Below are positions 1 to 6,033 of a stretch of 7,177 nt of DNA, piece after piece. The translations under genes and the position numbers were made by a program. The notes under the pieces were generated by a model. It had not been told where the DNA came from, ran no database searches, and worked only from the letters and a program-made list of their open reading frames with translations. The DNA is from Candidatus Bathyarchaeota archaeon (GTDB lineage Archaea > Thermoproteota > Bathyarchaeia > Bathyarchaeales > Bathyarchaeaceae). How positions within the stretch are numbered: position 1 is the stretch's first letter; each line of letters starts with the position of its first letter. The stretch covers positions 1 to 7,177 of the forward strand of contig DAOVDC010000036.1 of the NCBI GenBank assembly GCA_030669695.1. Direction: 5' to 3'.

Positions 1-297
1 GCGAGTGAAATAGTTGACCCGCGTCCGTACGCTGTCGGTTCAATAAGAGCTACTTTTGACAAATACGGTCATTTGGGACCACTGCTTCCTGCCATGGGTT
101 ACGATGAGGCGCAGATAGGAGAACTTGAAGAAACCATCAACAAAACGCCTTGCGACGTAGTTGTCATTGGCACCCCCATAGACCTGCGAAAGGTGTTACG
201 ACTAGGCAAACCTGCCACAAGAGCTCGATACGAACTTCAAGAGATCAGTAAACCATATCTGGAAGACATATTGACACAGCGTTTTCCTAGACGGTAG
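1..297 (+). CDS. C-terminal part of a COG2403 GTPase (cyclic 2,3-diphosphoglycerate synthetase-like)
   Basis: The frame is open from the first base, so the gene begins outside the window; only the last 98 residues are present. They carry AVGSIRATFDKY, then LPAMGYDEAQIGELEETIN, the hydrophobic strand CDVVVIGTPIDL, and a closing segment RKVLRLGKPATRARYELQEI. This is the pattern I recognise from the C-terminus of archaeal COG2403 proteins, annotated as predicted GTPases or cyclic 2,3-diphosphoglycerate synthetases. The characterised methanogen enzyme makes cyclic 2,3-diphosphoglycerate with ATP; most homologues in other archaea are untested, so the substrate is unknown here. The P-loop lies upstream and cannot be seen. 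The following gene starts 34 nt after the stop on the same strand, so the two may be co-transcribed. The family call is fairly sure; the function is not. Confidence 0.8.
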   Translation, partial: ASEIVDPRPYAVGSIRATFDKYGHLGPLLPAMGYDEAQIGELEETINKTPCDVVVIGTPIDLRKVLRLGKPATRARYELQEISKPYLEDILTQRFPRR

Positions 298-318
298 CGC
301 ATTTTAGTGTCAAGGTAT

Positions 319-324
319 GGAGGT
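319..324 (+). promoter_or_regulatory. Ribosome binding site deciding the start of the cyclophilin-like gene
   Basis: GGAGGT is a perfect match to the archaeal Shine-Dalgarno core and sits 7 nt before the ATG at 332. The alternative ATG at 317 overlaps this motif and has no comparable site of its own. Confidence 0.8.
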
Positions 325-331
325 AAAAGAG

Positions 332-709
332 ATGCCAAAGGAAAGCTTGTCCCGTATACCTGTCAAGTTTTTGGTTGAAGAGGTCGGTGAGGCAGAGGGA
401 GAACTCATTCGTTATTTTGCTCCGAGAACAGTAGACGCTATTGTGAAATTGCTTCCAGTTGAGGGGCGAGCAGCCCGTTGGAAGGAGGAGATTTACTTCG
501 AAATTCCTGTGAAGATGGGAGAAGAAAAAGCGAAATCCACAGTTGAGAACGGTGCCATCGCCTACTGGCCTATGGGAAACGCGTTCTGCATTTTCTATGG
601 CGAATCCCAACCCTACAGTCCAGTTAATGTTATGGGCAAGGTCACAAAGAATCTGCATCTTTTTGAGCAGATAGGAAGTGGCAAAAAAATTCGAGTAGAA
701 AAGATCTAG
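332..709 (+). CDS. Cyclophilin-like fold protein (DUF369 / COG2164, TM1367-like)
   Basis: This 125-residue protein is recognised by the motif GAIAYWPMGNAFCIFYG (residues 74-90) followed by PYSPVNVMGKV (94-104), the core signature of the Cyclophil_like family (PF04126; Thermotoga TM1367 is the structural reference). These are small beta-barrels resembling cyclophilin, but peptidyl-prolyl isomerase activity has not been established for them, and the cellular role is unknown. No signal peptide or membrane segment is seen, so it should be cytosolic. An ATG at 317 would add five residues, but a perfect GGAGGT at 319-324 lies inside that extension, 7 nt before the ATG at 332, so 332 is preferred. 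Length is normal for the family. It follows the GTPase gene by 34 nt and may share its transcript. Confidence 0.85.
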   Translation: MPKESLSRIPVKFLVEEVGEAEGELIRYFAPRTVDAIVKLLPVEGRAARWKEEIYFEIPVKMGEEKAKSTVENGAIAYWPMGNAFCIFYGESQPYSPVNVMGKVTKNLHLFEQIGSGKKIRVEKI

Positions 710-730
710 TGTGAATAAGGTTCCACTTTT

Positions 731-765
731 GCTATATTTTCCTTTTCGAAATAAGTCTTTAAACC
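731..765 (+). promoter_or_regulatory. Candidate lonB promoter (two TATA-like boxes)
   Basis: The 143-bp stretch between the cyclophilin-like gene and lonB holds two archaeal box-A-like sequences: CTATATTTT at about 732-740 and TCTTTAAACC at about 756-765. With the usual spacing of about 25 nt, the second would start transcripts near 785, just before the palindrome at 799-814. The first would give a start near 760. Which one is used cannot be decided from sequence. Confidence 0.45.
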
Positions 766-798
766 AACATGGATTCTGATAGTGTTGAAGAGAAAAGG

Positions 799-814
799 AG
801 AGAGCGCGCTCTCT
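799..814. promoter_or_regulatory. Perfect 16-bp palindrome upstream of lonB, candidate operator
   Basis: AGAGAGCGCGCTCTCT is identical to its own reverse complement over all 16 bases, and the symmetry stops at both flanks. It lies 38 bp before the lonB start codon and just downstream of the transcription start predicted from the box at 756-765. That is where a homodimeric repressor would block transcription. In RNA it could fold as a 6-bp stem with a CGCG loop. Operator function is an inference. Confidence 0.5.
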
Positions 815-838
815 TGTAAAAATGATGTTGAAACCTTC

Positions 839-844
839 GAAGGT
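839..844 (+). promoter_or_regulatory. Weak ribosome binding site for lonB TTG start
   Basis: GAAGGT is a partial Shine-Dalgarno match 8 nt before the TTG at 853. An in-frame stop (TGA at 829) and the lack of any other start codon in the first 65 codons make the TTG the only start in this frame that keeps the conserved N-terminal region. Confidence 0.5.
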
Positions 845-852
845 CGAACGTC

Positions 853-3039
853 TTGGGAGAAACAACTAAGGATTATTTCGGAAACGGAACTGAGGTTATC
901 CGTGGCAAAAAATGGAACTGGAAGTCATTCAAGTCTACGGAAGATTATCCGGTTTCTCCCAACCTTCTTGACTGGGTTATAGGACAAGGGCAAGCGCTGA
1001 AAGAATGCTATTTGTGTCTAGATGAATGGGTTCATAAACTCAAATACATGGGAAAAGAGAAATGGTTTGAGGCATGGAAAGACCCAGAAAAAGAAAAAGA
1101 TCAGTCAAGGAACATGGTTTCTCCTGGACCGTACCTTCTATTGCTTGGAGACCCAGGCACCGGCAAGTCCCTAATTGGACGAGCACTAGCCGCTCATTTG
1201 ACCGAGCTCTACAAGAAACATAAAATCCAACTTCAAGACGTTATGTGCTGGCGAAATGGGCTGATTCCAAGTGAACCTAAAGTCTCGTGCCATCCTGCTG
1301 GCGAAGGAAAGAAAATAGTTTTCAAGGAAAAATTGAAAGAAGGCAAGAAACTATTCCTCCAGAAACTGGGAATGAAAACTCTAGTTTATCTAATGATGAG
1401 TGTAGCCATAGTTTTCATGTTCGCCGGCTTTTTCTACCTATGGCAAGAAACAGTTCGCTGGGACATCAACTTATCGAGTCCAACGCAAATATCCATTCAA
1501 ACAGTGTATGAAGGAAATTTTCTTAGGTTCATATTAGACGCTTTTATTTCAATTGGAAGCACAACTTTTCTACCAGCTGGAATGACGCTGATGTTTCTGG
1601 TACTCATAGTCTTTCTCGGACGCTTCGGATCGATGAGTGGTGCTAAAGGAGTTGGAGGAGCGAAGGCGACGAATGTGCCGAAGCTCATAGTTGACAACTC
1701 CAAAAGGGCTGCGCCCTTCATAGACGCAACTGGTCACGGTACCGCTCAACTCTTTGGTAGCATAGCTTGGGATCCATTTCAGACGGGCGGTCTCGGCACG
1801 CCGGAGCATCAAAGAGTAACTGCTGGAGATGTTCATCGAGCGTGTCTCGGCATTTTGTATATAGATGAAATCAAAAATTTGAAGCCTGACGAGACTGTCA
1901 CGTTACTGACAGTTTTGGAAGATGGACAATTGCCAGTAACCATGAGGAGTCGTTGGGGTGCAGGTGGAACTGCAGCTATGGCTGTGGCAACCGAACCCGT
2001 GCCCTGTATGTGCTTTCTGGTTGGCGCCGGAAACTTTGACAGCATTGGCCAAATCCATCCTGCGCTTATGGACAGAATATATGGTTACGGCAAAGTCGTT
2101 AGAATGAATAACGATATGCCCAACACTGCTGAAAACCGTCGCAAATACGTTCAGTTCATTGCTCAGGAGGTCTCACGGTTCCATCTGATTCCGTTCAGTA
2201 GAGAGGCATGTGAAGAAATCATTGATGAAGGACGTAGGCGAAGCAACAAGAAAGATGCTTTAGCCACAAAATTTCGACCAATGATAGCAATATTGAAAAC
2301 AGCCGCCACATTAGCAATAAATGATGGTCAACAATATGTTGAAAGAAGGTATGTTAAAGAAGCCATAGAAAACCACTGCAAGACAATTCAGAAGCAGATT
2401 CTTGAACATCAAATGAGCGAGAGAGGAAAACTTCTTGAGATTAGGCCAAAAGGAACGAAAATCGGTCAAATATACGGACTCGCTGTCGTTACCGATCCAT
2501 ACAGCGGAGAAATGACTGGAAACGTTTTAACCGTAAGGGGGTTTCTTGAGAAAAACGGTACAGGTCGAAAGAACTCTCTGAAAGGCTATTACAGGGTTAC
2601 CGGCATAGCGAAAGGAGAAAAACAGAATTTCATCGAAGACAGCGTAGTAAAAGTCAGAAGTGTAATCCTACAGAAATATGGCACTGACATCGCCCAAGAA
2701 TGCTTCACACATATAGATTTTGCTCAAGCCTACGGAGTTGACGGCCCAAGCGCCGGCGTCACCATGGCAATTCTCTTATGCTCATTGATTGAAGGCAAAC
2801 CGATACGACAAGACATTGCGGTAACGGGAGAAATCAACGTAGGCGTAGTCAACTCAATACAAGTAACAGCTGTCGGCGGTTTGCACGAAAAAATCAAAGC
2901 AGCTGAAACATGGGGATTCAAAAAAGTCATCATTCCACAGAAGAACTACTTGCACTCCATAGATCCAAAAGACTACAACATAGAAGTAATCGCAGGCGAA
3001 ACCCTAGAAGACTATCTGAAAGTATGCTTAGCTGATTAG
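853..3039 (+). CDS. lonB: Membrane-anchored archaeal Lon protease (LonB), ATP-dependent
   Basis: LonB is an ATP-driven serine protease that degrades damaged and regulatory proteins from the cytosolic face of the membrane. Order along 728 residues: N-terminal VIGQGQALK region (42-50), Walker A GDPGTGKS (99-106), transmembrane helices at about 174-196 and 236-257 inserted in the AAA+ domain, the LonB segment PFIDATGHGTAQLFG (288-302) and DPFQTGGLGTPEHQRV (307-322), Walker B ILYIDEI (334-340), sensor-like GAGNFDS (391-397), then the protease domain from about 525. The catalytic dyad is complete: Ser633 in DGPSAG and Lys680 in GGLHEKIKAA. At 728 residues it is roughly 100 longer than typical euryarchaeal LonB. 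The extra length lies between the IGQ helix and Walker A (about 52-90) and in the loop between the membrane helices. Start is TTG. The gene seems monocistronic, with its own promoter region and a hairpin at its end. Confidence 0.96.
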   Translation: MGETTKDYFGNGTEVIRGKKWNWKSFKSTEDYPVSPNLLDWVIGQGQALKECYLCLDEWVHKLKYMGKEKWFEAWKDPEKEKDQSRNMVSPGPYLLLLGDPGTGKSLIGRALAAHLTELYKKHKIQLQDVMCWRNGLIPSEPKVSCHPAGEGKKIVFKEKLKEGKKLFLQKLGMKTLVYLMMSVAIVFMFAGFFYLWQETVRWDINLSSPTQISIQTVYEGNFLRFILDAFISIGSTTFLPAGMTLMFLVLIVFLGRFGSMSGAKGVGGAKATNVPKLIVDNSKRAAPFIDATGHGTAQLFGSIAWDPFQTGGLGTPEHQRVTAGDVHRACLGILYIDEIKNLKPDETVTLLTVLEDGQLPVTMRSRWGAGGTAAMAVATEPVPCMCFLVGAGNFDSIGQIHPALMDRIYGYGKVVRMNNDMPNTAENRRKYVQFIAQEVSRFHLIPFSREACEEIIDEGRRRSNKKDALATKFRPMIAILKTAATLAINDGQQYVERRYVKEAIENHCKTIQKQILEHQMSERGKLLEIRPKGTKIGQIYGLAVVTDPYSGEMTGNVLTVRGFLEKNGTGRKNSLKGYYRVTGIAKGEKQNFIEDSVVKVRSVILQKYGTDIAQECFTHIDFAQAYGVDGPSAGVTMAILLCSLIEGKPIRQDIAVTGEINVGVVNSIQVTAVGGLHEKIKAAETWGFKKVIIPQKNYLHSIDPKDYNIEVIAGETLEDYLKVCLAD

Positions 3040-3059
3040 AGATATCTGATATCTCTTTT
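3038..3059 (+). terminator. Hairpin plus T-run at the end of lonB
   Basis: AGAGATATC and GATATCTCT form a near-perfect inverted repeat (3038-3046 and 3048-3056) around one base; as RNA this folds to 7-8 bp with a 3-5 nt loop. It is followed by TTTT (3056-3059). It overlaps the lonB stop codon TAG (3037-3039) and lies between convergent genes, as expected for a terminator. Archaeal termination depends mostly on the U-run, which is short here. Confidence 0.5.
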
Positions 3060-3103
3060 CTATGGCTTGATAAGAGGTGGTTCAGGCGTAGGCAATGTAA
3101 ATT

Positions 3104-3430
3104 TTAGTTTGCGAGTTTGTATATTTTGAGGTTCTTGCTCCCTGAAACGTATTCTATGACGCGTCGTCGTTCCAGCTCCTCAAGAAGGTCTCTGGCCACG
3201 CCTAGACGCAGGTTGAAACGTGAGGCCACTGTGTAAGGAGTGAGAGCTCTTATCTTTTTCAGCTCACTGAGGACCTTTTCACTTTTGGAGTCGGGCGAAA
3301 CTATTCCAGCAGTCTTCTTTTCGGTTATATGTCTACTGGGTTTGCTCGGTTTGCTTTCCTTTTGTGCACCTTTTCGAGTGCGCGCTTTTTCCATCTTCCT
3401 GAGAGTGGTCTTCTTCTTTCCTCCGCCCAT
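3104..3430 (-). CDS. rps25e: 30S ribosomal protein eS25
   Basis: This 108-residue protein has the two-part build of eS25: a very basic, disordered N-terminal tail opening with MGGGKKKTTLRKMEKAR (1-17) and a winged-helix domain (about 52-108) containing ALTPYTVASRFNLRLGVARD, then LLEELERRRVIEYV and a closing KIYKL strand. eS25 sits in the head of the small subunit; in eukaryotes it lies near the E site. A GTG at 3439 would add three residues, but GGTGA at 3436-3440 is placed 5 nt before the ATG at 3430, and MGGGKKK is the usual family start. It lies 53 nt downstream of the radical SAM gene on the same strand, with its own TATA-like box, and converges with lonB. Archaeal eS25 is known in TACK and Asgard lineages but generally absent from Euryarchaeota, which helps place the organism. 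Confidence 0.9.
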   Translation of the reverse strand: MGGGKKKTTLRKMEKARTRKGAQKESKPSKPSRHITEKKTAGIVSPDSKSEKVLSELKKIRALTPYTVASRFNLRLGVARDLLEELERRRVIEYVSGSKNLKIYKLAN

Positions 3431-3435
3431 ATTCT

Positions 3436-3473
3436 TCACCGAGATTTTCAGAAGGACATTGTGTCTTATAGGC
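3436..3473 (-). promoter_or_regulatory. Promoter and ribosome binding site of rps25e
   Basis: On the minus strand GCCTATAAGA (3464-3473) is a good TATA-like box. It predicts a transcript start near 3443, a 5' leader of about 13 nt, and GGTGA (3436-3440) 5 nt before the ATG. It lies in the 53-bp gap after the radical SAM stop codon, so eS25 can be expressed independently. Confidence 0.55.
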
Positions 3474-3483
3474 TTTCCTAATT

Positions 3484-5082
3484 CTACTTTTTGCGCTTTC
3501 TAGTCCTTTTCTTTATACTCGATAAATATTCTTCCCAAGAAACTCCGAATTGTCCCATCTTTGCGTCTCTTGTAGACATACTGTTTTTAGCAACTAATCC
3601 TGAATTAATTATGCAGAAAGGCATCAAGGAGCCGTCGGGATAAGCCTGATGAATTCCACATCTTCTAACCCTTTGAAAATCAATGTTCTCCGGGTCTTGG
3701 AAATGCATACTTCCAAGGAATAGCACTCTACGATTTCCAAAGAGGTCTTTCACCGAGTCGTAATCTTTTTTGTCCATTATTTCTTCTACAACTTCTTTGA
3801 TAAATGGATCAGCATCTTTTATAGCCGCTTTAAATTTGAAGTAGTAATTGTAAGCCGCTTCAAGTCTTCCATATATTTTTCCGAGTCCCGTTTTTGATAG
3901 CCCTTTGGCGATCTCTGATAATACCTTGTGAAGCTTTTCAGCGTCAAATAATCTCGGTAAGGGAACCCAGCCTTCCTCCATTTTCACCAGGATTGTCGCC
4001 ATACCGCAGTGGGGATGAACCGTGAAAGACGGAGCTGGTTCTCCCGAATAATATTCAGCTATGTCAAACAAGGGACCTACTGTGGGAACAGGGTACCAAT
4101 CGTACCTACTTATGAATCCGCTGTCTTTTTCTATTCGAAGTATAAGGTCGGGTATGGTTGTCCTTAGCTTTACACCACCTCTGCCGCCGAAGGAAATAGG
4201 TTGAAAGTCGACGCCTCTGATGACCACACCTTTATCCATAGCGTATTCGACAATAGACCACACTTGATCTATGTTATTCATTCCAATAGTGGGACATAAA
4301 ACTACGCGACTGTCAACCTCTTCCACATTATCCACCGCTTTTTTCTTCATGTCCATCAAATCTTGGCCCGTCATATTTTCAAGTTTTTTATGCCTCGTAT
4401 TTGCGTCGTAAATTCCATGGCCCCTAAACTGATCATAAACCCCTGGGTCGTTTTCAGTGTCATATGATATGTAAAATGTGACTTTTCCAAGGCTTCTTAG
4501 AAATTCTTTATCCCTTGCTACTCTTATCGCGTTTGTGTTTATTTCAACGTGGTGGAAATATTTTCTCGCGCTCTCAGCTATTTCAGGTAAATCATCTCGA
4601 ACGGTTGGCTCTCCTCCGGTCAGTTGAACCGCTTTTCCAGCGTTATCTTTTATTGCTTGGAAGGCACCTTCTAACTCCTCGATAGATGGTTCATAGACGT
4701 AGTCCATCGCACCGGCATTGGCGAAACAGGTTGGACAGCGCAAGTTACAGCGATTAGTTACGTCGACGATTCCTAAACAAGTTCTGGTTTTATGATAGCC
4801 GCATAAACCAGTTAGTGGTTCTACGCAATCTTGAGGACAACTGTACTTTCCTTTTTTTACTCTTACAACAACGGGACCTTTTCCTTCCCACTTAAATTTT
4901 TCAGCTCTTTTATACAGCTCGCTGTCGGACCAGTAGACATCATGAAATTTTCCGTGTTTTTTGCACTCTTTCTCGTACAAGATTTTTCCGTCGGACTCGA
5001 TTATCTTCGCAGGGATCACGTTGAGTATTCCGTTTTTGTTACATTTTGGACAGACACTGGTTGTTTCCTTCAATATTTTCAT
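3484..5082 (-). CDS. tes: Radical SAM protein of the tetraether lipid synthase (Tes / GDGT-MAS, COG1964) family
   Basis: The radical SAM motif is C112-x3-C116-x2-C119 (NRCNLRCPTCF), with GGEPT at 156-160. Before it lies a metal-site pattern CPKC (11-14) and CKKH (40-43), then C82, C86, C94 and C102 around the CPQDC and CGYHKTRTCLG segments. Further conserved-looking cysteines are in HPHCGMATILV (C359), RRCGIHQ (C475) and MPFCIINSG (C490). This multi-cluster layout at 532 residues matches COG1964 proteins such as Methanocaldococcus MJ0619 and the Sulfolobus enzyme. Tes joins two archaeol chains tail to tail to make membrane-spanning tetraether lipids. MJ0619 was earlier linked to pterin methylation, and paralogues exist, so the exact reaction is inferred. 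The C-terminus ends in a basic KKRTRKRKK tail. The start is ATG, preceded by AGGAGG (5095-5100) and GTGA nearer the start. A TrmB-family gene is divergent upstream; eS25 follows. Confidence 0.75.
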   Translation of the reverse strand: MKILKETTSVCPKCNKNGILNVIPAKIIESDGKILYEKECKKHGKFHDVYWSDSELYKRAEKFKWEGKGPVVVRVKKGKYSCPQDCVEPLTGLCGYHKTRTCLGIVDVTNRCNLRCPTCFANAGAMDYVYEPSIEELEGAFQAIKDNAGKAVQLTGGEPTVRDDLPEIAESARKYFHHVEINTNAIRVARDKEFLRSLGKVTFYISYDTENDPGVYDQFRGHGIYDANTRHKKLENMTGQDLMDMKKKAVDNVEEVDSRVVLCPTIGMNNIDQVWSIVEYAMDKGVVIRGVDFQPISFGGRGGVKLRTTIPDLILRIEKDSGFISRYDWYPVPTVGPLFDIAEYYSGEPAPSFTVHPHCGMATILVKMEEGWVPLPRLFDAEKLHKVLSEIAKGLSKTGLGKIYGRLEAAYNYYFKFKAAIKDADPFIKEVVEEIMDKKDYDSVKDLFGNRRVLFLGSMHFQDPENIDFQRVRRCGIHQAYPDGSLMPFCIINSGLVAKNSMSTRDAKMGQFGVSWEEYLSSIKKRTRKRKK

Positions 5083-5094
5083 TTTTTCACTTTT

Positions 5095-5100
5095 CCTCCT
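5095..5100 (-). promoter_or_regulatory. Ribosome binding site of the radical SAM gene
   Basis: On the minus strand AGGAGG lies 12 nt before the ATG at 5082. This is longer spacing than at the other genes here; a GTGA closer to the start may contribute. Confidence 0.55.
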
Positions 5101-5208
5101 CGGAAGCCCAGCGAGATTTTAGGCATTTGAAGCATACGCTTTTGGTTTGTTTGATAACTTGCAGGTTTGACACCACTGAGAGTTGTAAATTATTTAGGTG
5201 AGAGCAGC

Positions 5209-5239
5209 GTATATGATATAAAAAGTTTTCCAAACGTTT
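5209..5239. promoter_or_regulatory. TATA box of the TrmB-family gene, possibly shared with the divergent radical SAM gene, plus small palindrome
   Basis: The 174-bp divergent gap (5083-5256) holds the clearest TATA-like element of the window, GATATAAAAAG (5215-5225). On the plus strand it would start transcription near 5245, only about 12 nt before the TTG at 5257. Read on the minus strand the same bases are CTTTTTATATC, also a good box, which would give a long leader for the radical SAM gene. A weaker minus-strand box CCTAAAATC lies near 5115-5123. Between the plus-strand box and the ribosome binding site is the palindrome AAACGTTT (5232-5239), a possible operator half. Confidence 0.5.
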
Positions 5240-5243
5240 CAGA

Positions 5244-5249
5244 AGGTGA
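5244..5249 (+). promoter_or_regulatory. Ribosome binding site deciding the TrmB-family start
   Basis: AGGTGA sits 7 nt before an in-frame TTG at 5257. The longest frame opens at a TTG at 5167 with no such site, and the TATA-like box at 5215-5225 falls inside that extension, so 5257 is the better start. Confidence 0.75.
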
Positions 5250-5256
5250 GAAGGGT

Positions 5257-6003
5257 TTGAGCGTCGTAGTCAGTGAGGATGCGAGGAAGTTTCTGCATGA
5301 TGTCGGATTGACCGACTACGAGACCCGCACGTATTTGGCTTTGCTTGAGAGAGGCGTGATGACTGCAAGTGAAGTTAGCGGGCAAGGAGGGATTCCTTAT
5401 TCCAAGATCTACGAGGTGCTGAATAGTCTAGTCAAAAAGGGCTGGGTTAAGGCTGAGGGTGGAAGGCCTAAACGTTACTATCCCAAGTCTCCTTCCGAGG
5501 CTTTAGAGGCGGCTAGGCTTAGGTTGGAAGAAATGGTGGGTAAATGGAAACGTGTAGTGGTGAACGAATTGCAGCCTTTGTATGAACGTAGAGAGCTACG
5601 TGAGAAGCCTGACATCTGGATTCTGCGAGGGGAGTTGAGCGTTTTGGCGAAGCTACGGGAGATGTTGAGAGAAACTAGGAAGGAGTTAATGGTTGCGGCA
5701 CCATTGTTTGCGAAGGGTTTTGTGAACGCCAGTGTTCCGTTGTTGAGTCGTTTGCGTGATGATGGAGTTAACGTTCAGGTTATGGTTACACATGATTGGG
5801 GTGTGGAGAAGCTGGCTGGGACTGGAGAGGTCAGGGTTCGGGATAGTATGTTTGGTGGAGGCGTTATTGTAGATGGTAGAGAGGCTTTGCTTTTTCTCGG
5901 TGAGGATGAAGCTACGCTTGTTATATGGGCAAATCATATGGGACTGGTCAAGTTTGCAAGAGACTACTTTCAGTATTTGTGGAGTTCATCCGAGAAAGTG
6001 TGA
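5257..6003 (+). CDS. TrmB-family transcriptional regulator (winged helix plus C-terminal sensor-like domain)
   Basis: From the TTG at 5257 the protein has 248 residues. Residues 12-75 form a TrmB-type winged helix: VGLTDYETRTYLALLERG, then TASEVSGQGGIPYSKIYEVL as recognition region, and a wing ending GGRPKRYYPKSP. A charged helix (about 80-115) suits dimerisation. The C-terminal part (about 118-247) starts with WILRGELSVLAKLREML and ends GGVIVDGREALLFLGEDEATLVIWANHMGLVKFARDYF. This resembles the phospholipase-D-like fold often fused to TrmB helices, without the catalytic HKD motif. The sugar-binding C-terminal domain of the maltose regulator TrmB (about 340 residues) is missing, so the ligand is unknown. 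It is divergent from the radical SAM lipid gene, so that gene and itself are its most likely targets, by inference from position only. Confidence 0.85.
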   Translation: MSVVVSEDARKFLHDVGLTDYETRTYLALLERGVMTASEVSGQGGIPYSKIYEVLNSLVKKGWVKAEGGRPKRYYPKSPSEALEAARLRLEEMVGKWKRVVVNELQPLYERRELREKPDIWILRGELSVLAKLREMLRETRKELMVAAPLFAKGFVNASVPLLSRLRDDGVNVQVMVTHDWGVEKLAGTGEVRVRDSMFGGGVIVDGREALLFLGEDEATLVIWANHMGLVKFARDYFQYLWSSSEKV

Positions 6004-6005
6004 TT

Positions 6006-6020
6006 ACAAAGCTTTTTTGT
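6006..6020 (+). terminator. T-run after the TrmB-family gene
   Basis: ACAAA (6006-6010) and TTTGT (6016-6020) can pair weakly around a short loop, and six T residues run from 6013 to 6018. The site lies in the 30-bp gap between convergent genes. A U-run alone can end archaeal transcripts; the hairpin is weak. Confidence 0.3.
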
Positions 6021-6033
6021 GGGCCTAAACGTG

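Noticed and set aside
287..865. 192-codon minus-strand open frame opposite the cyclophilin-like gene and lonB 5' end
   Set aside because: Its product has no recognisable motif, is rich in F, C and L as antisense shadows often are, and it lies opposite a clear conserved gene and the lonB promoter region.
782..982. Plus-strand 66-codon frame overlapping the lonB start
   Set aside because: No recognisable motif and no ribosome binding site; it overlaps the conserved LonB N-terminal coding region in another frame.
3240..3503. 87-codon plus-strand frame opposite eS25
   Set aside because: Hydrophobic F/L-rich product is the expected antisense of a K/E/R-rich ribosomal protein tail.
4831..5130. 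99-codon plus-strand frame opposite the radical SAM gene
   Set aside because: It is antisense to the conserved N-terminal cysteine region; the product is F-rich low-quality sequence without family resemblance.
5131..5140. Imperfect palindrome AGCATACGCT in the divergent gap
   Set aside because: Only 8 of 10 positions pair and the symmetry does not extend cleanly, so it is not stronger than chance.
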